DNA of 36,923 nucleotides from CBDCME01 sp965218865. GTDB lineage: Bacteria > Pseudomonadota > Alphaproteobacteria > JAAXGF01. The notes beneath the pieces are model-generated. The model was not told the origin of the DNA. It saw nothing but the letters and a program-made list of their open reading frames with translations, and searched no databases. Below, piece after piece: positions 25,090 through 33,171 of this stretch (within the stretch, counting starts at the first letter, position 1; the number at the start of each line of letters is the position of its first letter). The stretch is from the NCBI GenBank assembly GCA_965218865.1, contig CBDCME010000042.1, positions 1 to 36,923 of the forward strand, in the 5' to 3' direction. A program made the position numbers and the translations under genes.

Positions 25090-25549
25090 GACATCTCTCC
25101 TTTCGCGTTGTGACCTATGCCCGATCATCACTGATCAGCGCCGAAAAAGGCATGGTGGCCCTGTTATTTCTTTTTAAGAATTGCGCCTATCGCGAGACCA
25201 CTGAAAACCCAGGGTCGACGGGAGTTCGCGGGAATTCCGAGACAGTGGAAAGGGGCCAGGAAATCGCGAAATAGCACCGAACTCGGTTCAAGGGTCGGTC
25301 CGGGCAGATAGGAAGGGAAGTGGCAAGGGAATCAGCGAGGAAGAGTGGACCCCGATCTCCGGCGCGATAGTGGCGTTACGGGTGGCGGGTCACCGTCCTA
25401 AATGTCCGATTGGTGGTCCCAAGCCGGCCCCGACATCGGACGCCCCGAACCCGCCGCCGCGCGAACAAGATTAAGCCGTCGCGCTCACGTACGTCGGGTG
25501 GATGCATTCACGGAATCTACCTGAAATGCTCATCCCTCCGCAACGGCCA
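25090..25549. other. Gene-poor stretch
   Basis: Upstream of the frameshifted exported-protein gene. I see its ribosome site at the right-hand edge of that gene, but no reading frame with protein-like composition and no RNA or repeat. Confidence 0.35.
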
Positions 25550-25775
25550 TTACAATAATTTCCGCGCGGTTCGCTCGATCTTGTAGAGTGCAAGAGCGAC
25601 ACAAAGCGCAAAAATTGGCGAGACGAAAAATATCGTGACCCCGCGACTTTCGGACATCTCCCAGCCAAAAACCACCTAGAGAACATTCCGCAACACAAAG
25701 AACGATATGAAATGAGTGCAGAACAGGCGGAATGTTAACTTGTCATCGATAATCAGACCTCGCCGAGTCATCTTA
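25550..25775 (-). pseudogene. Acyltransferase-3 (OafA-like) C-terminal remnant with in-frame TAG
   Basis: Read leftward from the IS630 boundary, the frame gives THFISFFVLRNVL, then TAG at 25676-25678, then VVFGWEMSESRG, a hydrophobic helix TIFFVSPIFALCVALALYKI, and ERTARKLL before the stop. A last membrane helix ending in an IE(K/R)PARR-like tail is typical of membrane acyltransferase-3 proteins that O-acetylate surface polysaccharides. The rest of the gene is missing; sequence on the far side of IS630 copy 2 is a different gene. The internal stop shows it was already dead. The assignment rests on the tail pattern only. Confidence 0.45.
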
Positions 25776-25777
25776 TA

Positions 25778-26940
25778 CCAACCGCCCCAGAGTTTGACTC
25801 ACGCAAAGGTTTACACGCTAGGTTTTGTGTGATTCAAGGTTGTTGGCAACAAGGGAGTGTGTTCAATGCCAACGATTCCTTTGCGAAACGACTTTGATGC
25901 TGAAAGAGTCCGTGTTCTTGCGGCACGGAGCGATGATGGGAACCAGGCGCGACGGCTTTTGTCGATGGCGGCCATCTACGATGGGATGGATCGAGCGTGC
26001 GCGGCGGGTATTGGCGGCATGGATCGGCAGACGTTGCGGGACTGGGTTCACCGGTTCAACGCGGGAGGTCCGGCCGGTCTGATCGACCGCAAGCCGAACG
26101 GGGCGTTGCGTCGGTTGACGCCGTCGCAAATGGCGGCGCTTTCGCGGGCTATCGAGGCCGGTCCCGATCCCGAACGGGATGGGGTCGTGCGCTGGCGCTG
26201 CATCGATCTCAAGCAACTGATCCGAACGCGCTTCGGCGTGGACTATCACGAGCGGAGCGTCGGCAAGCTGCTGGCCGCGCTCGGGTTCTCGCATATTTCC
26301 GCGCGCCCGCGCCACGTCGGCCAGGATGCGCGGGCACAGGAGGAATTTAAAAAAAGTTTTCCCGAACACTTGGCGAAAATCGTAGCGGCACAGCCACCGG
26401 ACACGCCCATCGAGGTTTGGTTTCAAGATGAAATGCGCGTCGGCCAGAAGAACAGCCTGGTGCGCCAGTGGGCCCCAAAGGGATCGCGCCCGCGCCAGGT
26501 CAAGGACCTACGGACCTCTTCGGCGTATCTCTTCGGCGCCATCTGCCCCGAGCGCGGTGAGGGCGCGGCGCTGGTCATGCCGCGCGCCAATACTGAAGCC
26601 ATGGACCTGCATCTCGAGGAAATCAGCCGGGCCGTTGCCCCAAACGCCCATGCCGTCGTGCTGCTCGACCAAGCCGCATGGCACACCACTGCCAAACTCG
26701 GCATCCCGGAGAACATCTCCCTCGTGCCTTTGCCACCCAAGTCCCCGGAGCTCAATCCCGCCGAAAATGTCTGGCAATACCTCCGCCAGAACTGGCTCTC
26801 CAATCGTGTCTTCGACTCCTATGAAGCCATCGTCGAGGCCTCTTGCCAAGCCTGGAACAACCTGACCGACCAACCTTGGAAGATCATGTCCATCGGCCTC
26901 AGAGCGTGGGCTCGCACAAGTCAATGTTAAGGGCGGTTGG
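25778..26940 (+). mobile_element. IS630-family insertion sequence, copy 2 (1163 bp)
   Basis: CCAACCGCC inverted-repeat ends, with TA at 25776-25777 and 26941-26942. It is one base shorter than copies 1 and 3, in the A tract. The flanks belong to two different dead genes, so it may mark a deletion between them. Confidence 0.93.
25866..26930 (+). CDS. IS630 transposase, copy 2, continuous frame
   Basis: A 354-residue DDE transposase in one frame: helix-turn-helix (RQTLRDWVHRFNAGGPAGLI), winged helix (RTRFGVDYHERSVGKLLAAL), then the catalytic Asp in FQDEMRVGQKN, Asp in VVLLDQAAWHTT and Glu in PELNPAENVWQYL. The A tract near 26348-26354 is A7 followed by G. This AAAAAAAG is also a classic slippery sequence, so this copy may make a shortened product as well. 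It is the only one of the three copies able to encode the whole enzyme without slippage, and it may mobilise the others. Confidence 0.93.
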   Translation: MPTIPLRNDFDAERVRVLAARSDDGNQARRLLSMAAIYDGMDRACAAGIGGMDRQTLRDWVHRFNAGGPAGLIDRKPNGALRRLTPSQMAALSRAIEAGPDPERDGVVRWRCIDLKQLIRTRFGVDYHERSVGKLLAALGFSHISARPRHVGQDARAQEEFKKSFPEHLAKIVAAQPPDTPIEVWFQDEMRVGQKNSLVRQWAPKGSRPRQVKDLRTSSAYLFGAICPERGEGAALVMPRANTEAMDLHLEEISRAVAPNAHAVVLLDQAAWHTTAKLGIPENISLVPLPPKSPELNPAENVWQYLRQNWLSNRVFDSYEAIVEASCQAWNNLTDQPWKIMSIGLRAWARTSQC

Positions 26941-26957
26941 TATAAGACAATATTTTG

Positions 26958-27331
26958 TCAAAGTTGGACGTTACCAAACAATCGGGCCGCCGAGGCGAGT
27001 GATATCACCCCACCCAGCGCGATCTGACCCGAAAGAGGGTGCGTCAACCAGATTACAACGATAAAGACCGGCACCAGCGGCGCGTCGATGACGGCATTCA
27101 TTCTGGGGATCGCCATCGTCGAACGCACGATTGCCAGACTGCGGAGTAGCTGATCCGGGCTTGTTCGTGCGTTCGAAGGACAGGGGTACTGATGAAGACC
27201 CGGTCTTCCTTCATCAGTTGTAAGGACCAGCGCGGCACACCGTTCAACGTGTTCTTCTCCAGCTCCGAAGTCGAGCGCAACGCGTCCATAGCAGCCGTGA
27301 AGAACATAGTCCACCGCTCTTTGACCGGCAA
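26958..27331 (-). pseudogene. Type I secretion ABC transporter (PrtD/HlyB-like) permease remnant
   Basis: Near the left end the minus strand reads MNAVIDAPLVPVFIVVIWLT then HPLSGQIALGGVISLASAARL, closely following the (L)FDLPWVPIFLAVxFLxHPLLG signature of type I secretion ATPase permeases. To the right, in another frame, AAMDALRSTSELEKN resembles the preceding LDALRSR segment. The pieces are in different frames and the ATPase domain is absent, so the gene is degraded. Type I systems export RTX-type proteins, so this is a trace of a lost exporter. Confidence 0.5.
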
Positions 27332-27498
27332 CAGGCCCCCGCAATCGTACTGAATCGCTGGTGGCGGCTCACCGCCGATGCTGTGCCCCTAGACCGGTTT
27401 TGATGTGGTGGACAGCTCCTGCCACCGGCATCGCGATGTGCCAAAGTGCGGTGCTGTTCCAACGCCATTTTTGTATGGCTGGAACGGCAGCTTGTGGC

Positions 27499-27741
27499 TA
27501 CGACCGGAAGATTCGAGCTGTCCGCCGCGAATGCCTGGATCATGTTATCGTCCTGAACGCGGACCACCTGCGGCGCGTCCTGGTTTCGTACCTGGAGTAT
27601 TACCATAGGTCGCGCTGTCATATGTCGCTGGACAAGGATACGCCGGATGGTCGGCCTGCTCAGCCGCCGGATGCGGGAAAAGTTGTGGCCCTCCCTCAAG
27701 TCGGCGGGCTGCACCACCGATACGAACGGCTCGCCGCCTGA
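27499..27741 (+). pseudogene. Integrase-core transposase, C-terminal remnant
   Basis: The sequence RKIRAVRRECLDHVIVLNAD, then LRRVLVSYLEYYHRSRCHMS, LDKDTPDGRPAQPP and VGGLHHRYERLAA is the C-terminal end of the rve-type integrase transposases common in proteobacteria, including the catalytic Glu in RRECLDH. The usual N-terminal two thirds are absent; upstream sequence is unrelated. It is a leftover of a partly deleted insertion sequence. Confidence 0.7.
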
Positions 27742-28513
27742 GCCGGTTCTGCCCATTTGCCTGGTTCCACCGAGTTGAAACGACGCTGACCACGGACCGC
27801 TTACTGAGCGTTGCGCCCGCGTTGACGCGGCTCAAATTCATGCCGCCTGAATTTTGTGGCGACTCGCCACTCGGCGCTACCGAAGGTGACTTGCCCGGAA
27901 CGAACAGTCGAAGATTTTCGTCTTTCGCATTTCGCCGGATGCGATTTTGAGGACGGACAAGGCCTGCGTCGCGTTCAGAGTACGGAATTGAGGAATCCAT
28001 CGTTTCCTGTTGACCGCCTGGATGCTCACGGCGTCCTGGACGCGGCCACTTGTGTGGAAACACCTTGCCGCCCCTCGCTGAATCCCCTCCATTTTGGGCA
28101 GTAAAACTGACCTAAAAGGGTATTCCGGCTGAAAGATAACTGGCCCATACCTCAAACCTGCACCATTTGCCGTTACACCCAACGGAAAGAGATCGACCAC
28201 GCCTTGATTGCGCGGCAGTCGATTCGGACCGTTGGGGATCATTTCAACCTAAATTCGGCGGTCAACTGCTCCGCAGTTGGAAAGTAGAACACATGATCAA
28301 GGTTCTTAGCGGAAATTCCCGCCAAACTTCGCCTCACCCGATCGGTGAGATGTCGAAAACGGCCAACGCCATGAGAATACGGTAAGAATTGTTCACCTCG
28401 TTAATCCAACTGCCGAATTTAGGGTCAAGGGTTATCCGAGGCAGGCGCGTGCGGCGCCTGGCGTCATTCGGGAATTGCGGTCGGATTCGACCTCGATTCC
28501 GCTGATTCGGGCA
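27742..28513. other. Gene-poor stretch
   Basis: Open frames occur on both strands but none shows a recognisable motif, ribosome site or steady codon bias. It is probably decayed coding sequence. Confidence 0.35.
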
Positions 28514-28588
28514 TAAAAAGAGCCGCGCCACCTGGGTGGCACGGCCCAGTTTCAGGGAGGAAATGCCCAATCTGGGCAAATCGGTATG
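28514..28588 (-). ncRNA. mmgR: MmgR-like (suhB / alpha-r8 family) small regulatory RNA
   Basis: On the minus strand three parts occur in the order known for this alphaproteobacterial family: a 5' hairpin (GCCCA-GAT-TGGGC, 28565-28577), a single-stranded UUUCCUCCCU motif (28554-28563), and a Rho-independent terminator (28515-28545). The motif is the hallmark 10-mer described for Sinorhizobium MmgR, a trans-acting sRNA of about 77 nt linked there to storage-polymer control; the CCUCCC core can pair with ribosome sites. The length here is about 75 nt. The 5' end is approximate and I see no strong promoter. The assignment comes from memory of the motif and structure, not from a covariance search. 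Confidence 0.7.
28515..28545 (-). terminator. Rho-independent terminator of the sRNA
   Basis: The minus strand reads GCCGTGCCACC, two-base loop CA, GGTGGCGCGGC, then TCTTTTT. The stem is 11 bp with one G-U pair, followed by the U run. Confidence 0.85.
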
Positions 28589-28670
28589 AACCTGAGCGGG
28601 AAGGGAGGCTCGTACCGCGAAATCATGTTTAAGTGATTTTCGAACGGAATGCAATAAAAAAATGATATCT

Positions 28671-28692
28671 AACGATTTTTTGTAATCGTTAA
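28671..28692. repeat. 8-bp perfect inverted repeat
   Basis: TAACGATT, TTTTGT, AATCGTTA. It lies upstream of the sRNA and downstream of nothing recognisable on the plus strand, so it could be a regulator site or weak hairpin. Confidence 0.3.
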
Positions 28693-28879
28693 GGAATCCG
28701 GGGGGTACGCCGCGTTGGCTCGAAATTGGCCTCCGGAAGGTCCTGAAAAAGGGGGGCATGGGGCGCCGCGAGCCACCGTCGGGCGGCGCTGGCACGTTCC
28801 TTGCTTGTCATTGGGGTTGCGTGGTGTGTCGTCCGCTTGGCTCGGGCGCCATCGAAGTGACCGTTTCCGGAGGGCAAGA

Positions 28880-29156
28880 ATGGTCATGGCGGGGCGTCGT
28901 GGTCAAGAGCGTTGGCCGCGGCGATACTGATGCTGGCCGCCGCCGGCGGGGTCTCCCGGGCTCTCGCGGGCGGCCTCGACGATGCCGTCTGCGCCCGCGC
29001 CGTGGCCCGACCGGAAGCGGCCCTAGCGATACCGCGACAGCTCCTGGACGCCATCTCCGTGGCCGAAACCGGCCGCCTCGCCGCCGAAAGGGGGGAAATC
29101 CTTGCCTGGCCCTGGACGGTCTACGCGCTTGGCAAGGGGCGTTATTTGCCGACTAA
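28880..29156 (+). pseudogene. Lytic transglycosylase-like secreted protein, frameshifted and truncated by IS630 copy 3
   Basis: ATG 28880 has GGAGGG about six bases upstream and starts MVMAGRRGQER. The next part of the protein is one frame off: LAAAILMLAAAGGVSRALAG is the hydrophobic core of a signal peptide. One extra T in GCGTTGG at 28909-28914 would join the two. The mature start, IPRQLLDAISVAETGR then LAWPWTVYALGKGRYLP, matches SLT-domain proteins whose N-terminus reads IPxxLLxAIxxVESGRW and PWPWTVNAxGxGRYF, with Glu as the catalytic residue. The gene stops at the IS; beyond it only 15 codons remain open, so most of it was lost. Confidence 0.65.
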
Positions 29157-29158
29157 TA

Positions 29159-30322
29159 CCAACCGCCCTAGAGTTTGACTCGCGCAAAGGTTTACACGCT
29201 AGGTTTTGTGTGATTCAAGGTTGTTGGCAACAAGGGAGTGTGTTCAATGCCAACGATTCCTTTGCGAAACGACTTTGATGCTGAAAGAGTCCGTGTTCTT
29301 GCGGCACGGAGCGATGATGGGAACCAGGCGCGACGGCTTTTGTCGATGGCGGCCATCTACGATGGGATGGATCGAGCGTGCGCGGCGGGTATTGGCGGCA
29401 TGGATCGGCAGACGTTGCGGGACTGGGTTCACCGGTTCAACGCGGGAGGTCCGGCCGGTCTGATCGACCGCAAGCCGAACGGGGCGTTGCGTCGGTTGAC
29501 GCCGTCGCAAATGGCGGCGCTTTCGCGGGCTATCGAGGCCGGTCCCGATCCCGAACGGGATGGGGTCGTGCGCTGGCGCTGCATCGATCTCAAGCAACTG
29601 ATCCGAACGCGCTTCGGCGTGGACTATCACGAGCGGAGCGTCGGCAAGCTGCTGGCCGCGCTCGGGTTCTCGCATATTTCCGCGCGCCCGCGCCACGTCG
29701 GCCAGGATGCGCGGGCACAGGAGGAATTTAAAAAAAAGTTTTCCCGAACACTTGGCGAAAATCGTAGCGGCACAGCCACCGGACACGCCCATCGAGGTTT
29801 GGTTTCAAGATGAAATGCGCGTCGGCCAGAAGAACAGCCTGGTGCGCCAGTGGGCCCCAAAGGGATCGCGCCCGCGCCAGGTCAAGGACCTACGGACCTC
29901 TTCGGCGTATCTCTTCGGCGCCATCTGCCCCGAGCGCGGTGAGGGCGCGGCGCTGGTCATGCCGCGCGCCAATACTGAAGCCATGGACCTGCATCTCGAG
30001 GAAATCAGCCGGGCCGTTGCCCCAAACGCCCATGCCGTCGTGCTGCTCGACCAAGCCGCATGGCACACCACTGCCAAACTCGGCATCCCGGAGAACATCT
30101 CCCTCGTGCCTTTGCCACCCAAGTCCCCGGAGCTCAATCCCGCCGAAAATGTCTGGCAATACCTCCGCCAGAACTGGCTCTCCAATCGTGTCTTCGACTC
30201 CTATGAAGCCATCGTCGAGGCCTCTTGCCAAGCCTGGAACAACCTGACCGACCAACCTTGGAAGATCATGTCCATCGGCCTCAGAGCGTGGGCTCGCACA
30301 AGTCAATGTTAAGGGCGGTTGG
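29159..30322 (+). mobile_element. IS630-family insertion sequence, copy 3 (1164 bp)
   Basis: CCAACCGCC ends with TA at 29157-29158 and 30323-30324. The bases outside TA differ on the two sides (ctaa / tgag), which fixes TA alone as the duplication for this element family. The A tract is A8 followed by G. Confidence 0.93.
29247..30312 (+). CDS. IS630 transposase, copy 3, split into two overlapping frames
   Basis: Same protein as copy 2, but the A8 tract near 29729-29737 shifts the frame: the DNA-binding half stops at 29813 and the catalytic half (Asp in FQDEMRVGQK, Asp in LLDQAAWH, Glu in NPAENVW) is open from before the tract to 30312. Loss of one A in the transcript would restore the full enzyme. 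Confidence 0.88.
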
Positions 30323-30528
30323 TATGAGTTTATCGTCTCGCCGTAATCGTATATGGTGATCGCTCATTCATTGAGGGACGACATTATGCTGAACCCCACA
30401 ACAATATTGGGCGAGGCCCTCGGGAATCATTTAGAGGACACCTACAGAAAAACATTTGGGCCCGAGGAGCCGACCTTTCCCGGCAAGCTGAACTTGGTCG
30501 CGCGTATGGTGATGGACGTGATCGGCAA

Positions 30529-31990
30529 GGCGATGTCCCATGCTCTGTTGAAAAAGGCGAGGCAGGCATGGTTGGGCTTCGAGGCTAGGCGGCCTCTTTG
30601 ATGGTTTCAATGGCGCTTTTCGCTTTTGCCTTTTTCACGTGATCCTCGAGGGCAGCTCTGAGGATGGGGAGTTGCCGGTAGGCCTTGAGGCGACGGAGGT
30701 CTTTTGGGCTTCCAGGAGGCCGGCGGCGGTCCATCGCAAGGCCATCTCGGCGTTGCGCCAGCGCTTGACATTGTGCTGCACCATCCTGACCGTTCCCAAG
30801 GCATTCTCGATGGCGTTGGTGCAGGCCAAGGAGCGCCTGAGCTTGGGCGGCAGGCCCAAGCGGATCACGGTGAGGATCTCATCCAGGCCCTCCAGGATGG
30901 AAGCCGAAACGCCGGGGGCCTCGGTCTCCAGGCGGCGCGCCAGGTTCTTCATGAGGCGTTCGGCTTTCTCGGCATCGTCTTGGTCCCAGGCTTGCCTGAG
31001 CGCCTTCTTGACGCCGGCATGAAGGCTTTCGTCGAGGCGCTCGATGATGTTGCGGCCCTTGTGGACCTGGCAGCGCTGGAGGGCGGCCACCGGCCCGAAG
31101 GTCCGCTTGATCGCCTTGGAGAGCGCCTTGGCGCCGTCGACGATGAAGAGCCGGGGCACTTCCGGGTCGAGGCCGCGGGCGGTCAGGTTGTCGAGCAGCG
31201 CCTGCACCGTGGCGGCATTCTCCGTGGCACCTTCGGCCAGGCCTAGAACATGCTTCTCGCCCGCGCCGTCGATGCCAATAGCTGCCAGCAACACGTGATC
31301 GCCGACGTGCAGCCCGTCGATCTGGATGACCAGGAGATCGAGATCCGAAAGGTCGCTGGCCAGGAAGGCCTTCAGCTTCTTGCGCGTCATGGCCACGAAG
31401 CGCCGCGAGACCGCGGACTTCGAGGTCGCATCGCCCGCGCGTGCCGGCAAGTCGCCGCTGGCCTCGCCGGGCAGGCGCACGGCGCGCGCGTACTTGCGGG
31501 TCGAAACCGTAAGCAGCATGATGTTCATCGCCCAGGACTGCAAAAGCGCCGGGTCCGAGAGCAACTCCCAGCTCGGCAAGCTCATCTCCTTGCCCGCAAG
31601 ATCGCGCACCCGCGGGCGCGTCAGCTTCACCTTGCCCCCGTGATAGGCAATCTCGCTCTGGGTTGTCCCCCAGCGATGGCCCTGCCGCTCGGCCGTGCGG
31701 GCGTGGCGCGCTCCGCAGAGCACCTCGCTATCCTCGTCCAGCATCTCGCCCAGGGTCTCCACCCCGGCCAACAGGCAAAAGCGATCCACGCTCATGCGCA
31801 GATCATCAAAAGCCTCCGGCAAGGCCAGCGGCAACAGCGGAAGCGGGATCTCCAACAGTTTCGAAAGGCGGCTGTTCCGTGTAGTCTTGGTCATGGCGTC
31901 GTTCTCCTTGATGGATTCAACACCCAGAGCCTAACGGTTCCAGGCGAATGACGCCTACCTCACTTTTTCAACATCAGCTGGGACATTGCC
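30529..31990 (-). mobile_element. IS256-family insertion sequence (1462 bp)
   Basis: Inverted-repeat ends: the left reads GGCGATGTCCCATGCTCTG and the right, read inward, GGCAATGTCCCAGCTGATG; both continue into TTGAAAAAG. The target duplication ATCGGCAA lies at 30521-30528 and 31991-31998, 8 bp as expected for IS256. It is antiparallel to the HD gene it disrupts. Confidence 0.92.
30635..31894 (-). CDS. IS256-family (mutator-type) transposase
   Basis: This 419-residue transposase has the mutator-family pattern: an N-terminal helical DNA-binding part (SKLLEIPLPLLPLALPEAFD), a DDE core with Asp in LVIQIDGLHVGDHVLL, Asp in RLFIVDGAKALSKAIKRTFG with QRCQVHKGRNIIERL behind it, and the C-terminal RRSLACTNAIENALGTVR containing the catalytic Glu, then NVKRWRNAEMALRWTAAGLL. 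Length and motifs are normal. The ATG at 31894 is preceded by AAGGAGAA. Confidence 0.94.
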   Translation of the reverse strand: MTKTTRNSRLSKLLEIPLPLLPLALPEAFDDLRMSVDRFCLLAGVETLGEMLDEDSEVLCGARHARTAERQGHRWGTTQSEIAYHGGKVKLTRPRVRDLAGKEMSLPSWELLSDPALLQSWAMNIMLLTVSTRKYARAVRLPGEASGDLPARAGDATSKSAVSRRFVAMTRKKLKAFLASDLSDLDLLVIQIDGLHVGDHVLLAAIGIDGAGEKHVLGLAEGATENAATVQALLDNLTARGLDPEVPRLFIVDGAKALSKAIKRTFGPVAALQRCQVHKGRNIIERLDESLHAGVKKALRQAWDQDDAEKAERLMKNLARRLETEAPGVSASILEGLDEILTVIRLGLPPKLRRSLACTNAIENALGTVRMVQHNVKRWRNAEMALRWTAAGLLEAQKTSVASRPTGNSPSSELPSRIT

Positions 31991-32710
31991 ATCGGCAACG
32001 GCGACGCACTCTACCATGACGCCCGGCACACCATGCAGGTAACCCTTGTCGGCCAGGAAATCCTGAGAGGCCGGCAACTCGAGAAGATGCTCACACCCAG
32101 TGACTGGGTCCATTTCACGGTTGCCCTATTATGTCACGACATCGGATATGCCCGCGGGGTTTGCGCCAGTGATACGGAAACCTCGTATGTGATCGACGAC
32201 TCCGGGAATCGGGTGACGCCGCCTCGTGGCGCGACCGATGCGTATCTCACGCCTTACCATGTCGAGCGCGGCAAAATTTTCGTTCGCGAGCGTTTCGGTC
32301 CGGTTCCATTCATCGATGAGGAACGTGTGGCCAAGGCGATTGAATTGACCCGCTTCCCGGTTCCGGACAGCAGCGATCACCAACAGACGAAGACCGAGGC
32401 CGGCTTGGTCCGGGCGGCGGATTTGATCGGGCAAATGGCCGATCCGAATTACCTGCAAAAGCTTACGAATCTCTACTACGAATTTGTCGAAACGGGCACC
32501 GACAAGAAACTCGGCCTGACCAATGCCGCGGACCTAGCTGACCAGTATCCGAATTTTTTCTGGAACGCGGTGCAACCTTATGTCGCGGACGCCGTCACAT
32601 ATTTGCAGCTCACTCAGGAAGGTAAGCAATGTATAGCCAATCTCCATAGCCACGTCTTTGCCATCGAGCATCGGCAGTTCCGCTTCGGACCTTATCCTGG
32701 AGATAAATGA

Positions 32711-32888
32711 ACGAAACTTGGCCAAACCGAGCTTCCCGTCGCATCCGACCTTCATTCGGGTCTTTTTCGGCTCGGGTGGAGAACCCGCAAAACCAAAACA
32801 ATTTTGCCATCGACTCTGTAAGTGTTCTTGCATCGCATGACCAGACAGGGCAGGGGACATCACCTTGGTATGCCCGGACAGAAAAATT
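32711..32888. other. Short gap after the HD gene
   Basis: An ATG overlaps the HD stop (ATGA at 32707) and a frame runs from it, but its composition is unlike protein. Frequent A/T-rich stretches suggest a decayed gene or leader. Confidence 0.3.
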
Positions 32889-33068
32889 TATGATGATCAG
32901 GAAAAAACACCCACCGGGCGATAACACGGGCAGGGTGGATTTGGCGGCGCTATGACCAACGATGATATTGCCCGTCGGATCGCCGAGGACCCGGACGTAG
33001 CGCCCGATATGAGTGAATGGACGGCATCAAATCCCCGGCTGGTCCAACCGCTTGAACCCGCCGAATAG
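32889..33068 (+). pseudogene. Small regulator-like protein (BrnA/antitoxin-like tail), frameshifted
   Basis: First frame from ATG 32889/32892: IRKKHPPGDNTGRVDLAAL then a stop. The next frame starts at an overlapping ATG (32952): MTNDDIARRIAEDPDVAPDM and on to LVQPLEPAE. The join GRVDxxAL-MTDEEIARxxAEDPDxAP is a common pattern of short antitoxin-like (BrnA/CopG-type) N-termini, so a single-base loss near 32951 probably split one gene of about 58 residues. Alternatively the second frame could be a 38-residue gene coupled by ATGA. There is no toxin gene beside it. Confidence 0.45.
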
Positions 33069-33171
33069 CACGGCGACGGAAATCCGACCCAACGAACGCC
33101 GATTTTCATGTCGCCTTTTGAACGACCCTTTTGCGCGGTTTGAGCTTGAGAAAATTCAACGGCTTAAAAAA

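Larger units (their letters stand above)
30386..32710 (+). pseudogene. HD-domain metal-dependent phosphohydrolase, split by IS256
   Basis: Removing the IS256 and one copy of its 8-bp duplication joins MVMDVIG in frame to NGDALYHDARHTMQVTLVGQ and gives a 284-residue protein. HD-superfamily metal ligands are His54 and His58 (YHDARHT), His94-Asp95 (LLCHDIGYARG) and probably the Asp in VRAADLIGQM near residue 178. HD proteins hydrolyse phosphate esters, often nucleotides or cyclic nucleotides; the substrate here is unknown. Start: ATG 30386 with GAGGGA seven bases upstream, rather than ATG 30353. The insertion lies just before the metal site, so the N-terminal piece is useless, and the 3' piece could only restart at ATG 32033, after the first His ligands. 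Confidence 0.88.

Noticed and set aside
28334..28795. A 153-residue minus-strand frame
   Set aside because: It runs through the sRNA and its terminator in the same direction and has no protein-like features.
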